In this document: positions 1-6,458 of the stretch, piece by piece | Layout of the letters: every line of letters starts with the position of its first letter | Numbering within the stretch: position 1 is the first letter of the stretch | Origin: Aquificota bacterium | Lineage (GTDB): Bacteria > Aquificota > Aquificia > Aquificales > Hydrogenothermaceae | Assembly: GCA_013153235.1 (NCBI GenBank) | Contig: JAADEU010000032.1 | Coordinates: 1-14,575, forward strand | Direction of reading: 5' to 3' | DNA length: 14,575 bases | Translations under genes and position numbers: made by a program | Notes under the pieces: generated by a model | Told to the model about the DNA's origin: nothing | What the model saw: only the letters and a program-made list of their open reading frames with translations | The model's database searches: none

Positions 1-1164
1 TAAACCCCACACCTTTGTGAAATACTCACCTGCTTTGTGGTCAAACTCATCTTCAGGGCTGTATGTAGCAAGTTTTTCAAAATACAGACCATTTGGGGAT
101 TTTCTGCCTACAATCTGGGCATTGCCTTTATACAATTTAAATCTAACAACACCATTAACAAGCTGTGCTATCTCCGATGTAAATGCATCAAGGGCTTCCC
201 TAAGCTTGGAGAACCACAGTCCGTTATAAACAAGGTCTGCATAAGGCTGGGATATATGGGTAAGCTTATAGTGGTATGTAAACCTGTCCAGAACAAGACT
301 TTCCAGCTCATCGTAAGCCTTAATCAGGATTAGTCCTGCAGGAGACTCGTAAACCTCACGGGATTTTATACCCACCAGTCTGTTTTCAACCATATCTGTT
401 CTGCCAACACCGTGCTTACCGCCTATTTCGTTCAAGTCCCATATCAGCTTCCATAGCTGGTCGTATCTTTTTCCATTTATTGCCACAGGAACACCTTTTT
501 CAAACTCTATCTCTACGTATTCCGGTTTATCGGGAGCATCCACAGGGTTTACAGTAATCTCAAAGGCATCCTCCGGAGGCTCCTTCCAGATATCCTCAAG
601 GTCTCCTGCTTCAATGGCTACCCCCCAGAGGTTTCTGTCGTATGAGTAGGGCTTTTCTTTGGTTGCCTTTACAGGTATGCCGTGTTTCAGTGCGTACTCA
701 ATCTCCTCATCCCTTGATTTGAACTCCCAGTCCCTTACAGGGGCAAGAACTTCTATATCAGGGTCTAAAGCCCAGACAGACGTTTCAAATCTAACCTGGT
801 CGTTCCCCTTCCCTGTGGAACCATGAGCGACGTAATGGGCGTTGTATTTATGGGCAAGCTCAACCAGCTTTTTTGATATCAGGGGTCTTGAAAGGGCGGA
901 AAGCAGTGTGTACCTGTTTTCGTACAGTGCCCCTGACCTCATAAGGGGCAGACAGTACTCCCTGGCAAACTCCTCTTTTATGTCATCAACTATAGCCTCA
1001 ACTGCTCCTGAAGCCTTTGCCTTTTCTGGAATTTCGTCAAGCTCCTCACCCTGTCCAACATCAGCTGTGTATGTAATAACCTCAAATCCCCTGTCTGTCA
1101 GCCATCTGACTATAACAGATGTGTCAAGTCCTCCTGAATACGCCAGAATAACCCTTTTTTTCAA
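1..1164 (-). CDS. argG: Argininosuccinate synthase, C-terminus cut by window edge
   Basis: This enzyme joins citrulline and aspartate, using ATP, to make argininosuccinate in arginine synthesis; it is cytosolic. The reading frame stays open for 388 codons from a TTG start to the window edge. It shows the ATP-pyrophosphatase loop SGGLDTS at residues 10-16 and the family block HGSTGKGNDQVRFE at 114-127. The last visible residues (..DEFDHKAGEYFTKVWGL) match the usual C-terminal region, so probably only 10-20 residues are missing. The TTG start is chosen because an AGGAGGT ribosome site lies six bases upstream and the protein then begins MKKRVILAYSGG, as expected for the family. It has its own promoter and is separated from the hydrogenase genes by a 187-base gap. 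The call is secure. Confidence 0.97.
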   Translation of the reverse strand, partial: MKKRVILAYSGGLDTSVIVRWLTDRGFEVITYTADVGQGEELDEIPEKAKASGAVEAIVDDIKEEFAREYCLPLMRSGALYENRYTLLSALSRPLISKKLVELAHKYNAHYVAHGSTGKGNDQVRFETSVWALDPDIEVLAPVRDWEFKSRDEEIEYALKHGIPVKATKEKPYSYDRNLWGVAIEAGDLEDIWKEPPEDAFEITVNPVDAPDKPEYVEIEFEKGVPVAINGKRYDQLWKLIWDLNEIGGKHGVGRTDMVENRLVGIKSREVYESPAGLILIKAYDELESLVLDRFTYHYKLTHISQPYADLVYNGLWFSKLREALDAFTSEIAQLVNGVVRFKLYKGNAQIVGRKSPNGLYFEKLATYSPEDEFDHKAGEYFTKVWGL

Positions 1165-1195
1165 TTATTTACCTCCTTTTTTTATTAACCTGTAA

Positions 1196-1201
1196 ATTAT
1201 A
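1196..1201 (-). promoter_or_regulatory. argG promoter -10 element
   Basis: On the minus strand a perfect TATAAT lies about 30 bases before the argG TTG, giving a short leader that contains the AGGAGGT ribosome site. No convincing -35 box is visible at the normal distance; the hexamer 17 bases upstream reads TATAAG. Confidence 0.5.
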
Positions 1202-1273
1202 CCATCACAGCCACCAATCTTATATAAGCATGGCATTGGATATTTTTATTCTAATATCTGACAGGATTCAGTC

Positions 1274-1295
1274 CCTTAAGAAAAAATAGTTAAGG
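1274..1295. repeat. Short inverted repeat between hydL and argG
   Basis: CCTTAA and TTAAGG form a perfect 6-bp dyad with a 10-base spacer. A second AT-rich dyad (GATATT / AATATC, 8-base spacer) lies at 1239-1258. Both are in the 187-base gap after the hydrogenase large-subunit gene. Neither has the GC-rich stem and U-run of a good intrinsic terminator, so the end of the hydrogenase transcript is not defined by sequence alone. Confidence 0.25.
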
Positions 1296-1351
1296 TATTA
1301 TATTCAGGCTCTGGCAAAATTAAACAACAAATAAGTTGGCAAGATTATTAA

Positions 1352-2722
1352 TTAATGGGTTGTGCATACAGAGCAAACATCAAAACTTCTTAAAACCATC
1401 TCCGCCTTTAATGTAGAGTCAAGTCCCTTAATAGCCTTTTCGGCAGGAGATGGATATTTTTCACACCTTGGACCGAGATTCCATGTTGATGGGGTTATGA
1501 TATTGTATTTTGTGATTCGACCCTTTTTGACCTCTATCTGGTGTATAAGAGAACCCCGTGCAGCCTCACACATACCTGTCCCACTTCCAGTAAGTTTTGA
1601 AGGTTCCACAGAGGGCTTCTTATAAAAAGGCTCTTTTGTATCTATCTTTTCAATCCATTTTTTCATGGCAAAAAGCATCTTCATTATCTCGTCAATTCTT
1701 GCCCATGTTCTGACCAGATAGCTGTCCCTGTACTTTTCCAGAAGAGTCTGAAACAGCCTGTCACCGTTATTAATTCTCCTTGAAAGGGGAGATGTTTCGT
1801 AAGGGAGTCCTTCGTATCTTACCGCTTTTGCCCATGAGTACCTTTCGCCACCATGTTTTATACCACTTTCGGTGAGGAATGAGTACGAATCCACCTCTTT
1901 GACCTTCCCTACATCAAAATCCTTTCTTTTCCTCTTTGTTATTCCTTTGGAAAACAGATATTCCATCTCGCATACTGTAAGAAAGCGGTGGTACGCCCTT
2001 CCTATTCTGTCAAATCCGTGTTTAAAACACAGATTAATAAATGTCTTCAGGTCACTATTTCTTGCCTTTTCTATATACTCCTCAGGGTCATTAATAGCCA
2101 GATATTTTTCCATATCCATTCCAAATACGTTTTCTTCTGCAAATCTGATAACAGAATCAATTACCGCCTTTGCCTCCAAAAGCTCGAAGGTTGTGGGCTC
2201 ACAGACCACCCCTCCGGGAATACTGTAGGAAGTATGGGGCCACTGACCACCAAATATTGCCACAACCTTGACCATTTTCGAGCTGAAGTCAACAGCCTTC
2301 TGCCACTGCTGTCCCTTTATCGGTTCAAACTTCTTCAGTTTTCTATTTTTTTCCAGTTTAAGAAAATCCGGCATAACAAACATATAAAACCACCTTATAT
2401 GGTTCTGAACTATCTCAGACGCCAGGGTTATATCCCTTATCAGAAGGGCATTTTCTGGTACATCAAGCTCTACCCCGGCACGGTGGTATATATCCTCAAT
2501 TGCCCTGGTTGTGGCAATCAGATGGGCATGGCCACAGATTCCGCAGATTCTTGGGGTAATCACAAGGGCATCCATAACAGGTTTGTTTTCCAGAATAAAC
2601 TCAAAACCCCTGAAGTTAGGTGCTATAATGTAGGCATCTTTGATTCTATTTCCTTCCCATACCAGTTTCAGGTCTATTTCACCTTCAACCCTGTTAAGTA
2701 CGACTTTTTGAACCTTTGCCAA
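1352..2722 (-). CDS. [NiFe] hydrogenase large (catalytic) subunit, compact group 2-like
   Basis: The large subunit holds the NiFe(CN)2CO centre that splits or forms H2. The N-terminal ligand motif is R58-x-C60-G-x-C63-x3-H67 and the C-terminal motif is D448-V-C450-x-x-C453-x-x-H456. The RVEGE motif is at residues 11-15. Length is 456 residues, shorter than the roughly 550-600 of membrane-bound group 1 enzymes. Two points are odd. The protein stops directly after His456, so there is no C-terminal peptide for a maturation protease to remove. The usual DPC is DVC. The start is TTG (residues MAKVQKVVLNRVEG), with AGGGG six bases upstream. The gene follows the small subunit by nine bases. With no Tat signal on its partner, the enzyme should be cytosolic. 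Candidates are the soluble Aquificota type (group 2d, for reductant supply) or an H2 sensor; I favour the former because no sensor kinase is present. Confidence 0.93.
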   Translation of the reverse strand: MAKVQKVVLNRVEGEIDLKLVWEGNRIKDAYIIAPNFRGFEFILENKPVMDALVITPRICGICGHAHLIATTRAIEDIYHRAGVELDVPENALLIRDITLASEIVQNHIRWFYMFVMPDFLKLEKNRKLKKFEPIKGQQWQKAVDFSSKMVKVVAIFGGQWPHTSYSIPGGVVCEPTTFELLEAKAVIDSVIRFAEENVFGMDMEKYLAINDPEEYIEKARNSDLKTFINLCFKHGFDRIGRAYHRFLTVCEMEYLFSKGITKRKRKDFDVGKVKEVDSYSFLTESGIKHGGERYSWAKAVRYEGLPYETSPLSRRINNGDRLFQTLLEKYRDSYLVRTWARIDEIMKMLFAMKKWIEKIDTKEPFYKKPSVEPSKLTGSGTGMCEAARGSLIHQIEVKKGRITKYNIITPSTWNLGPRCEKYPSPAEKAIKGLDSTLKAEMVLRSFDVCSVCTTH

Positions 2723-2731
2723 CTGATACCC

Positions 2732-3655
2732 CTAATCGGTTTCTTCAAGTTTTTTTGTCAATCTTTCATTTTTCAGTGTTTTTGCAACACCTGTGATTGT
2801 GATGTATGCCCTTTTGGTAACCCCAAGGGGAACTTCTTCGGGGATTCCGATATTCTTTTTGGTCTCAAAGTAATTTTCCCTCAGGGGAAAATCAAACTCT
2901 GTACACCCAAGGCAGGACATTCCCGCCCTCGTTTTTGATGAAACCCTGTTCCACAGAACCTTATTGCATGGTGCGTGTGTCAGTGGTCCTCTACAGCCCA
3001 GATTATAAAATAGACATCCCTCTTTGTGCCCGAACTCCTCACTTTCCACTTTCCACTCAAAATACTCATTTCTGATACATCCATCGTGTGGAAGATACAT
3101 AAACAGCTCCTTGGGCCTGTTGAATCTGTCCAGCATTATATCCTTTCCCTCAACAATGGCCATCACAGTCTGGGTAAACCAGGCAGGATGCACAGGACAG
3201 CCTGTAATATTTATCACAGGATAACCTGAGGAGGTTTTAAAATCCGGAGGGAGATAGCCATCCTTTTTTTCAAATCTGAACTGGAGTCCCCTAACGTCAG
3301 GATTTCCACTGTAAAGGGCGGGTATATTTCCAAATGATGCACAGTTTCCAGCGGCTATTATATACTCTGCTTTCCGGGACAGGATATCAAGTAGTTCCGT
3401 GATTGAATACTTTCCGGCTCTGCCGAACCTTTCATCCCCGGTTATCGCACCCTCAACAACAAGGATGTCCAGTTTTTCCTTTCCCTTTTTTATCCTCTCA
3501 ACAACGTTATGGAGCTTTTCCCTGTAGGAAACGGCAGGATGAAACAGGAGTCTGACCTTTGTGAGAAGCTCGTAAAACGAGGGGTTTTCACCGTTTAAAA
3601 CAGACTGGGTATTTCCGTTACAGGTCAGTCCCTGTATCCACAGAAGCGTTTTCAT
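2732..3655 (-). CDS. [NiFe] hydrogenase small (electron-transfer) subunit, no Tat signal
   Basis: This subunit passes electrons from the NiFe site through three iron-sulfur clusters. Probable distal-cluster ligands are H190, C193, C214 and C221. Probable medial-cluster ligands are C230, C248 and C251. For the proximal cluster, C12, C105 and C153 are present, but the fourth position is N15: the motif reads CNGN where most hydrogenases have CxGC. The same Asn is known in cyanobacterial HupS (group 2a), so this looks like a group 2 trait and not an error. The protein begins MKTLLWIQG directly at the catalytic domain with no twin-arginine signal and has no C-terminal membrane helix, implying a soluble cytosolic enzyme. 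The ATG lies one base after the tetR stop, so translation is probably coupled to the regulator gene. Confidence 0.93.
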   Translation of the reverse strand: MKTLLWIQGLTCNGNTQSVLNGENPSFYELLTKVRLLFHPAVSYREKLHNVVERIKKGKEKLDILVVEGAITGDERFGRAGKYSITELLDILSRKAEYIIAAGNCASFGNIPALYSGNPDVRGLQFRFEKKDGYLPPDFKTSSGYPVINITGCPVHPAWFTQTVMAIVEGKDIMLDRFNRPKELFMYLPHDGCIRNEYFEWKVESEEFGHKEGCLFYNLGCRGPLTHAPCNKVLWNRVSSKTRAGMSCLGCTEFDFPLRENYFETKKNIGIPEEVPLGVTKRAYITITGVAKTLKNERLTKKLEETD

Positions 3656-3656
3656 A

Positions 3657-4259
3657 TCAGTCTGCCTTCAATGCCCTCCATATATTCTCGGCAAGTTCAT
3701 CTGAGTACTCCAGAGGGGTTTTTGGCAGAACCTTTTCTCCCTGCAAAAAGACCATTCCACCCAGGGGTCCCATAAGTGTAACAAATGCAGGGAAAAAGTC
3801 CTGTTGCCTTAAATCACCCTTTCTTGCACCTTCCTCAAGAAAGAGCATCAGCTCGGTAACAACCTCCTGAACACACAGGAAACCTTCACATCCTTCCTCA
3901 AAAACCTCCCTGTTAGAAAGGAAAACCCTGAGGAAGTACTCTATCAGCTCCGGCTGCTGCTGACCTATTTCAAAGAACTTCCTGACAATTTTATAAATTT
4001 TTTCCTTTGTAGGAATATTTTCCTCGTTTATTTTTCTTATTTCCTCACCGAGCAACCTGGAGGAATACTGCATTATGTATTTTGCAAGTTCTTCTTTTGA
4101 TTTAAAGTAGTTGTAGAGGTTGCCTACGCTCATTCCCATCTCTTCAGCAATATCAGGAATGGTGGTGTTGTAATACCCCCTCTGTGCAAACAGTCTACAG
4201 GCAACCCTGACTATCTCTTTCTTTTTTTCCTCTTTTGCCGCCTTTCTAATTTTTGACAA
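3657..4259 (-). CDS. TetR/AcrR-family transcriptional regulator
   Basis: A helix-turn-helix regulator with a TetR N-terminal domain: CRLFAQRGYYNTTIPDIAEEMG then SVGNLYNYFKSKEELAKYI, the classic recognition-helix and YF-K-SKEEL signature. The C-terminal ligand domain is not family-specific, so the effector is unknown. I place the start at the TTG at 4259 (protein SKIRKAAKEEKKK..., 200 residues) because AGGGGTGGG lies just upstream. An ATG at 4304 would add 15 residues, but those codons would run through the perfect palindrome at 4272-4291, which looks like an operator. The gene lies between hypB and the hydrogenase small subunit, one base from the latter, so it probably controls its own transcript and that of hydSL. 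Family call secure; start and target inferred. Confidence 0.88.
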   Translation of the reverse strand: MSKIRKAAKEEKKKEIVRVACRLFAQRGYYNTTIPDIAEEMGMSVGNLYNYFKSKEELAKYIMQYSSRLLGEEIRKINEENIPTKEKIYKIVRKFFEIGQQQPELIEYFLRVFLSNREVFEEGCEGFLCVQEVVTELMLFLEEGARKGDLRQQDFFPAFVTLMGPLGGMVFLQGEKVLPKTPLEYSDELAENIWRALKAD

Positions 4260-4271
4260 AGACCCACCCCT

Positions 4272-4291
4272 AATGTGTTTTTTAACACATT
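4272..4291. promoter_or_regulatory. Perfect palindrome, probable TetR autoregulatory operator
   Basis: AATGTGTT and AACACATT are perfect 8-base inverted arms around TTTT. The element sits just upstream of the ribosome site of tetR and just downstream of a possible -10 (TATATT on the minus strand near 4295-4300). A weaker outer repeat, cccct...agggg at 4267-4271 and 4307-4311, with a third TGTGTT-like half-site near 4300-4306, surrounds it. Bound protein here would block transcription into tetR-hydSL. Confidence 0.55.
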
Positions 4292-4338
4292 TAATATAAA
4301 ACACACAGGGGAAAAAATGAAGATAAAAAAGGCATACC

Positions 4339-5100
4339 TTACAGGATACTTCTGAGGGATGATTTCATTTTCAGGTAGTTAATCCATTTATCAAGACCTT
4401 CTCCTGTTTTTGTGGAAATCTGGATAACATCCATTTTTGGGTTCAGCTGTCTTGCCTCTGCAACGGCTTTTTCCACAGAAAAATCAAAGTATGGAAGCAG
4501 GTCTATTTTCGTTATAAGCATCAGGTCTGCACTTCTAAACATAACAGGGTACTTTGCAGGTTTGTCATCTCCCTCAGGTACAGAGAGCAGCACAACATTC
4601 ATATGGGTTCCTATGTCGTAGGAAGCCGGACATACCAGATTCCCTACATTCTCAACAAAAACAATATCAAGCTCCTCAAGGGGAAGATGGTGAATTCCCT
4701 CATGGACCATAAATGCATCCAGATGGCATGCCTGACCTGTTGTTATCTGGTAGGCAGGGGCGCCCTGTGCCTTTATCCTCTCTGCATCCCTGTTTGTTTC
4801 CAGGTCACCCTCTATAACACCAACCTTCATCTCACCGGATAATAGCTGTATAGTCTTTTCCAGTAGGGTTGTTTTTCCTGCTCCTGGGGAGCTCATAAGA
4901 TTTACCGCAAATATCCCGTATTTATCAAAATGGGCCCTGTTACTCTCTGCCTGTTTATCATTCTGGTCAAGGATTTTCGTTATCACCTCCACCGTTTTTT
5001 TGTCCTCAAGTGCCGGATTTGAATGGTGATGGTGCTGATGATGGTGGTGGTCATGGTCGTGGTGGTGGTCTGTTATGGAACATCCACAGTCTTTACACAT
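4339..5100 (-). CDS. hypB: Hydrogenase nickel-insertion GTPase HypB, His-rich
   Basis: HypB uses GTP hydrolysis to deliver nickel to the hydrogenase large subunit, working with HypA. Visible parts: N-terminal CKDCGC (residues 2-7), matching the high-affinity CxxCGC nickel site; a store-like tract with 12 histidines in residues 12-26; the P-loop SSPGAGKTT at 70-78; the GTPase-domain metal ligands C125 and H126 in TGQACHLDA; C157 in ENVGNLVCP; and the guanine-specificity motif TKID at 197-200. Length is 253. The ATG follows CCGGAGGATTGAG, a good ribosome site. It lies 50 bases after nikR and upstream of tetR-hydSL, linking nickel supply with the enzyme. No other hyp genes (A, C-F) are in the window, so they must lie elsewhere. 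Confidence 0.97.
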   Translation of the reverse strand: MCKDCGCSITDHHHDHDHHHHQHHHHSNPALEDKKTVEVITKILDQNDKQAESNRAHFDKYGIFAVNLMSSPGAGKTTLLEKTIQLLSGEMKVGVIEGDLETNRDAERIKAQGAPAYQITTGQACHLDAFMVHEGIHHLPLEELDIVFVENVGNLVCPASYDIGTHMNVVLLSVPEGDDKPAKYPVMFRSADLMLITKIDLLPYFDFSVEKAVAEARQLNPKMDVIQISTKTGEGLDKWINYLKMKSSLRSIL

Positions 5101-5113
5101 CTCAATCCTCCGG

Positions 5114-5132
5114 TGAATAATTGTTCAGTATA
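5114..5132 (-). promoter_or_regulatory. Possible hypB -10 with overlapping dyad
   Basis: In the 50-base gap between nikR and hypB, the minus strand has TATACT (5127-5132), overlapping the imperfect dyad TGAATAATTGTTCA (plus strand, 5114-5127). No good -35 is visible. The dyad matches 11 of 14 bases of the one in the nikK promoter. Readthrough from nikO-nikR is an equally good explanation for hypB expression. Confidence 0.3.
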
Positions 5133-5150
5133 AATATAATAGAAGGTGCC

Positions 5151-5567
5151 CTATATTTCCACCTTTGCCGTACGGGTAAGTTTTGCAAATTTTACCCCTT
5201 TCAGTCCGGCAATTTTAACGGCAATATTTTCTATCTCAGAGGGACTACCCTTTATGATTATGGTTTCCAGACAGTTATGGTGGTCAAGGTGAACATGGGT
5301 GGTACACATTATGTTTATGTATCTGCTGTGCTGAATGTCTATCATCTTCTGGGTCAGCTCCCTCTGGTGGTGGTCGTATATTACCGTCAAAACCCCCACC
5401 ACTTCCCCTTCACTGCTCTTCCATTTATCCTCAATCACCGTTTCCCTTATAAGGTCCCTGATAAATTCAGAACGGGAGGAATACCCTTTTTTTATAACCT
5501 TCTCATCAAGAAAATCCAGAAGAACTTCAGGTATTGTTACACTCAACCTTACCATCTTTTCTCCCAT
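5151..5567 (-). CDS. nikR: Nickel-responsive transcriptional repressor NikR
   Basis: NikR senses nickel and represses nickel-uptake genes. The N-terminal ribbon-helix-helix DNA-binding domain (residues 5-45; VRLSVTIPEVLLDFL then SSRSEFIRDLIR) is followed by an ACT-like nickel-binding domain. The four square-planar nickel ligands of E. coli NikR (H76, H87, H89, C95) correspond to H80, H91, H93 and C99 in IQH...HVHLDHHNC. Length is 138, close to the E. coli protein. Two ATGs four codons apart both have usable ribosome sites (AGGGGG before the first, GGGAG before the second); the second would give MVRLSVTIPE, more typical of the family. It follows nikO by nine bases. A matching operator is seen upstream of nikK. 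Confidence 0.96.
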   Translation of the reverse strand: MGEKMVRLSVTIPEVLLDFLDEKVIKKGYSSRSEFIRDLIRETVIEDKWKSSEGEVVGVLTVIYDHHQRELTQKMIDIQHSRYINIMCTTHVHLDHHNCLETIIIKGSPSEIENIAVKIAGLKGVKFAKLTRTAKVEI

Positions 5568-5576
5568 TTCTTCCCC

Positions 5577-6353
5577 CTAACTGAAGTCATCATGTATATG
5601 GTAGTGTCTGTGTTCCATATCATCATGCCTGTGTCTGTGGATGTGTATCAGATTTGCCTCAAGGAGTTTTTCCCTGTCTTTAAGAAATTCCGAAAGGTTT
5701 CCATCGTATATAAGTCTGTGATTCTCAGACAGTACAAGTCCCCTTTCTCCAAGCTCCAGGGCAATACCGAGATTGTGTGTGGTTGTTACTACGGTGATAT
5801 CCAGTTGATAAAGGAAATCTATAAGCCATCCTGTTGAGCGGGGGTCGAGGTTCGCAGTTGGTTCGTCAAGCAGAAGCACTTCAGGCTCAAGGGATAAAAG
5901 GGCTGCAAGGCATACCTTTTGTTTTTCACCGCCGCTGAGCTCAAACGGTGAGCGGTCAAGGAGGTGGAAGATTCCCAGTTTATCTGCCCAGTAGTGAACC
6001 TTTTCTTTTATGTCTTTTTCACCAAGTTGCCTCAGTCCAAAGGCTATTTCATCAAATACCGTGGGATTGAAAATCATCGTGTCTGGATTCTGGAAAAGGA
6101 GAACAACCTCCTTCCTGAATTTTCTTACAAATTCCCTGTCTTTCATTTTTTTCGGTGTGATAATCTCACCTCTGTATCTGTAGGTTCCCTCCTGTGGGAA
6201 TAAAAGAGCGTTGATTATTTTCAGTATGGTTGATTTTCCACTGCCGTTGATACCGAGAATGACTACCTTTTCACCTTTCTGTACGGAAAATGTAATGTTT
6301 TCAACGGCTTTCCTGCCCTGATAGCTGAAAGAAACATCCTTTAATTCAATCAT
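5577..6353 (-). CDS. nikO: ECF-type nickel transporter ATPase with His-rich tail
   Basis: This is the ATP-hydrolysing subunit that drives nickel (or cobalt) import with NikQ and NikM. ABC motifs appear in order: Walker A GINGSGKST (34-42), Q-loop Q88 in FQNPDTMIF, signature LSGGEKQKV (139-147), Walker B LLLDEP (160-165) and switch H193 in TTTHN. The FQNPD form is typical of the CbiO/EcfA group. The last 22 residues contain eight histidines (H237, 239, 241, 243, 248, 250, 252, 254), absent from a minimal CbiO and likely to bind metal at the cytoplasmic exit. The start MIELKDVSFSY is canonical, but no ribosome site precedes it; the TATAAT five bases upstream suggests a leaderless mRNA. Neighbours (nikR, nikM, hypB) favour nickel over cobalt. 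Confidence 0.94.
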   Translation of the reverse strand: MIELKDVSFSYQGRKAVENITFSVQKGEKVVILGINGSGKSTILKIINALLFPQEGTYRYRGEIITPKKMKDREFVRKFRKEVVLLFQNPDTMIFNPTVFDEIAFGLRQLGEKDIKEKVHYWADKLGIFHLLDRSPFELSGGEKQKVCLAALLSLEPEVLLLDEPTANLDPRSTGWLIDFLYQLDITVVTTTHNLGIALELGERGLVLSENHRLIYDGNLSEFLKDREKLLEANLIHIHRHRHDDMEHRHYHIHDDFS

Positions 6354-6358
6354 ACCAA

Positions 6359-6364
6359 ATTATA
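6359..6364 (-). promoter_or_regulatory. nikO promoter -10 element, implying a leaderless transcript
   Basis: A perfect TATAAT on the minus strand ends five bases before the nikO ATG. A transcript starting 6-7 bases after it would begin at or next to the start codon. The small palindrome TAATGcCATTA (6363-6373) overlaps its upstream edge. No clear -35 is seen; the terminator U-run lies in that region. Confidence 0.5.
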
Positions 6365-6379
6365 ATGCCATTACTATTT

Positions 6380-6407
6380 AAAAAAAAGCCCCCCCGTTGC
6401 AGGGGGG
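6380..6407 (-). terminator. Strong intrinsic terminator after nikQ
   Basis: On the minus strand CCCCCC-TGCAAC-GGGGGG forms a 6-bp all-GC hairpin with a six-base loop, followed by GC and eight Ts. It lies 52 bases after the nikQ stop and 26 bases before nikO, so it ends or attenuates the nikK-L-barrel-M-Q transcript. Confidence 0.88.
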
Positions 6408-6435
6408 ATGAAGAGGGGGGAGGGGGAGAGGGAGG
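6402..6435 (+). other. Purine tract with G-quadruplex motif; C-rich in the transcript
   Basis: The plus strand has G-runs of 6, 6, 5 and 3 separated by loops of 7, 1 and 3 bases (6402-6432), within the G3+N1-7 quadruplex rule. Further runs lie at 6448-6452 and 6455-6457. In the minus-strand transcript the same tract is C-rich and G-poor, as expected of a Rho-loading site, and its C-runs could compete for the G arm of the terminator. Confidence 0.6.
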
Positions 6436-6458
6436 ACTGGTGAACATGGGGGCAGGGA

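Noticed and set aside
1304..1351. Open 15-codon stretch in frame after the hydL stop, possibly a read-through C-terminal extension
   Set aside because: The sequence (LIILPTYLLFNFARA) does not look like a hydrogenase extension, and group 2-type subunits without extension are known.
1988..2938. Long plus-strand open frame opposite the hydrogenase large/small junction
   Set aside because: It is antisense to two well-supported genes, has no recognisable domain or ribosome site, and its composition (many Cys, Phe, Ile) fits a shadow frame.
4316..4338. AAGG-TATG-CCTT hairpin with T-run after hypB
   Set aside because: A four-base stem is too weak to call an intrinsic terminator with confidence.
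5101..5175. Possible sigma-54 promoter (GGGCAC) upstream of hypB
   Set aside because: The -12 GC element is missing at the required spacing.
5121..5837. Long plus-strand open frame opposite nikR and nikO
   Set aside because: Antisense to two clear genes with intact motifs; no family resemblance and no ribosome site.
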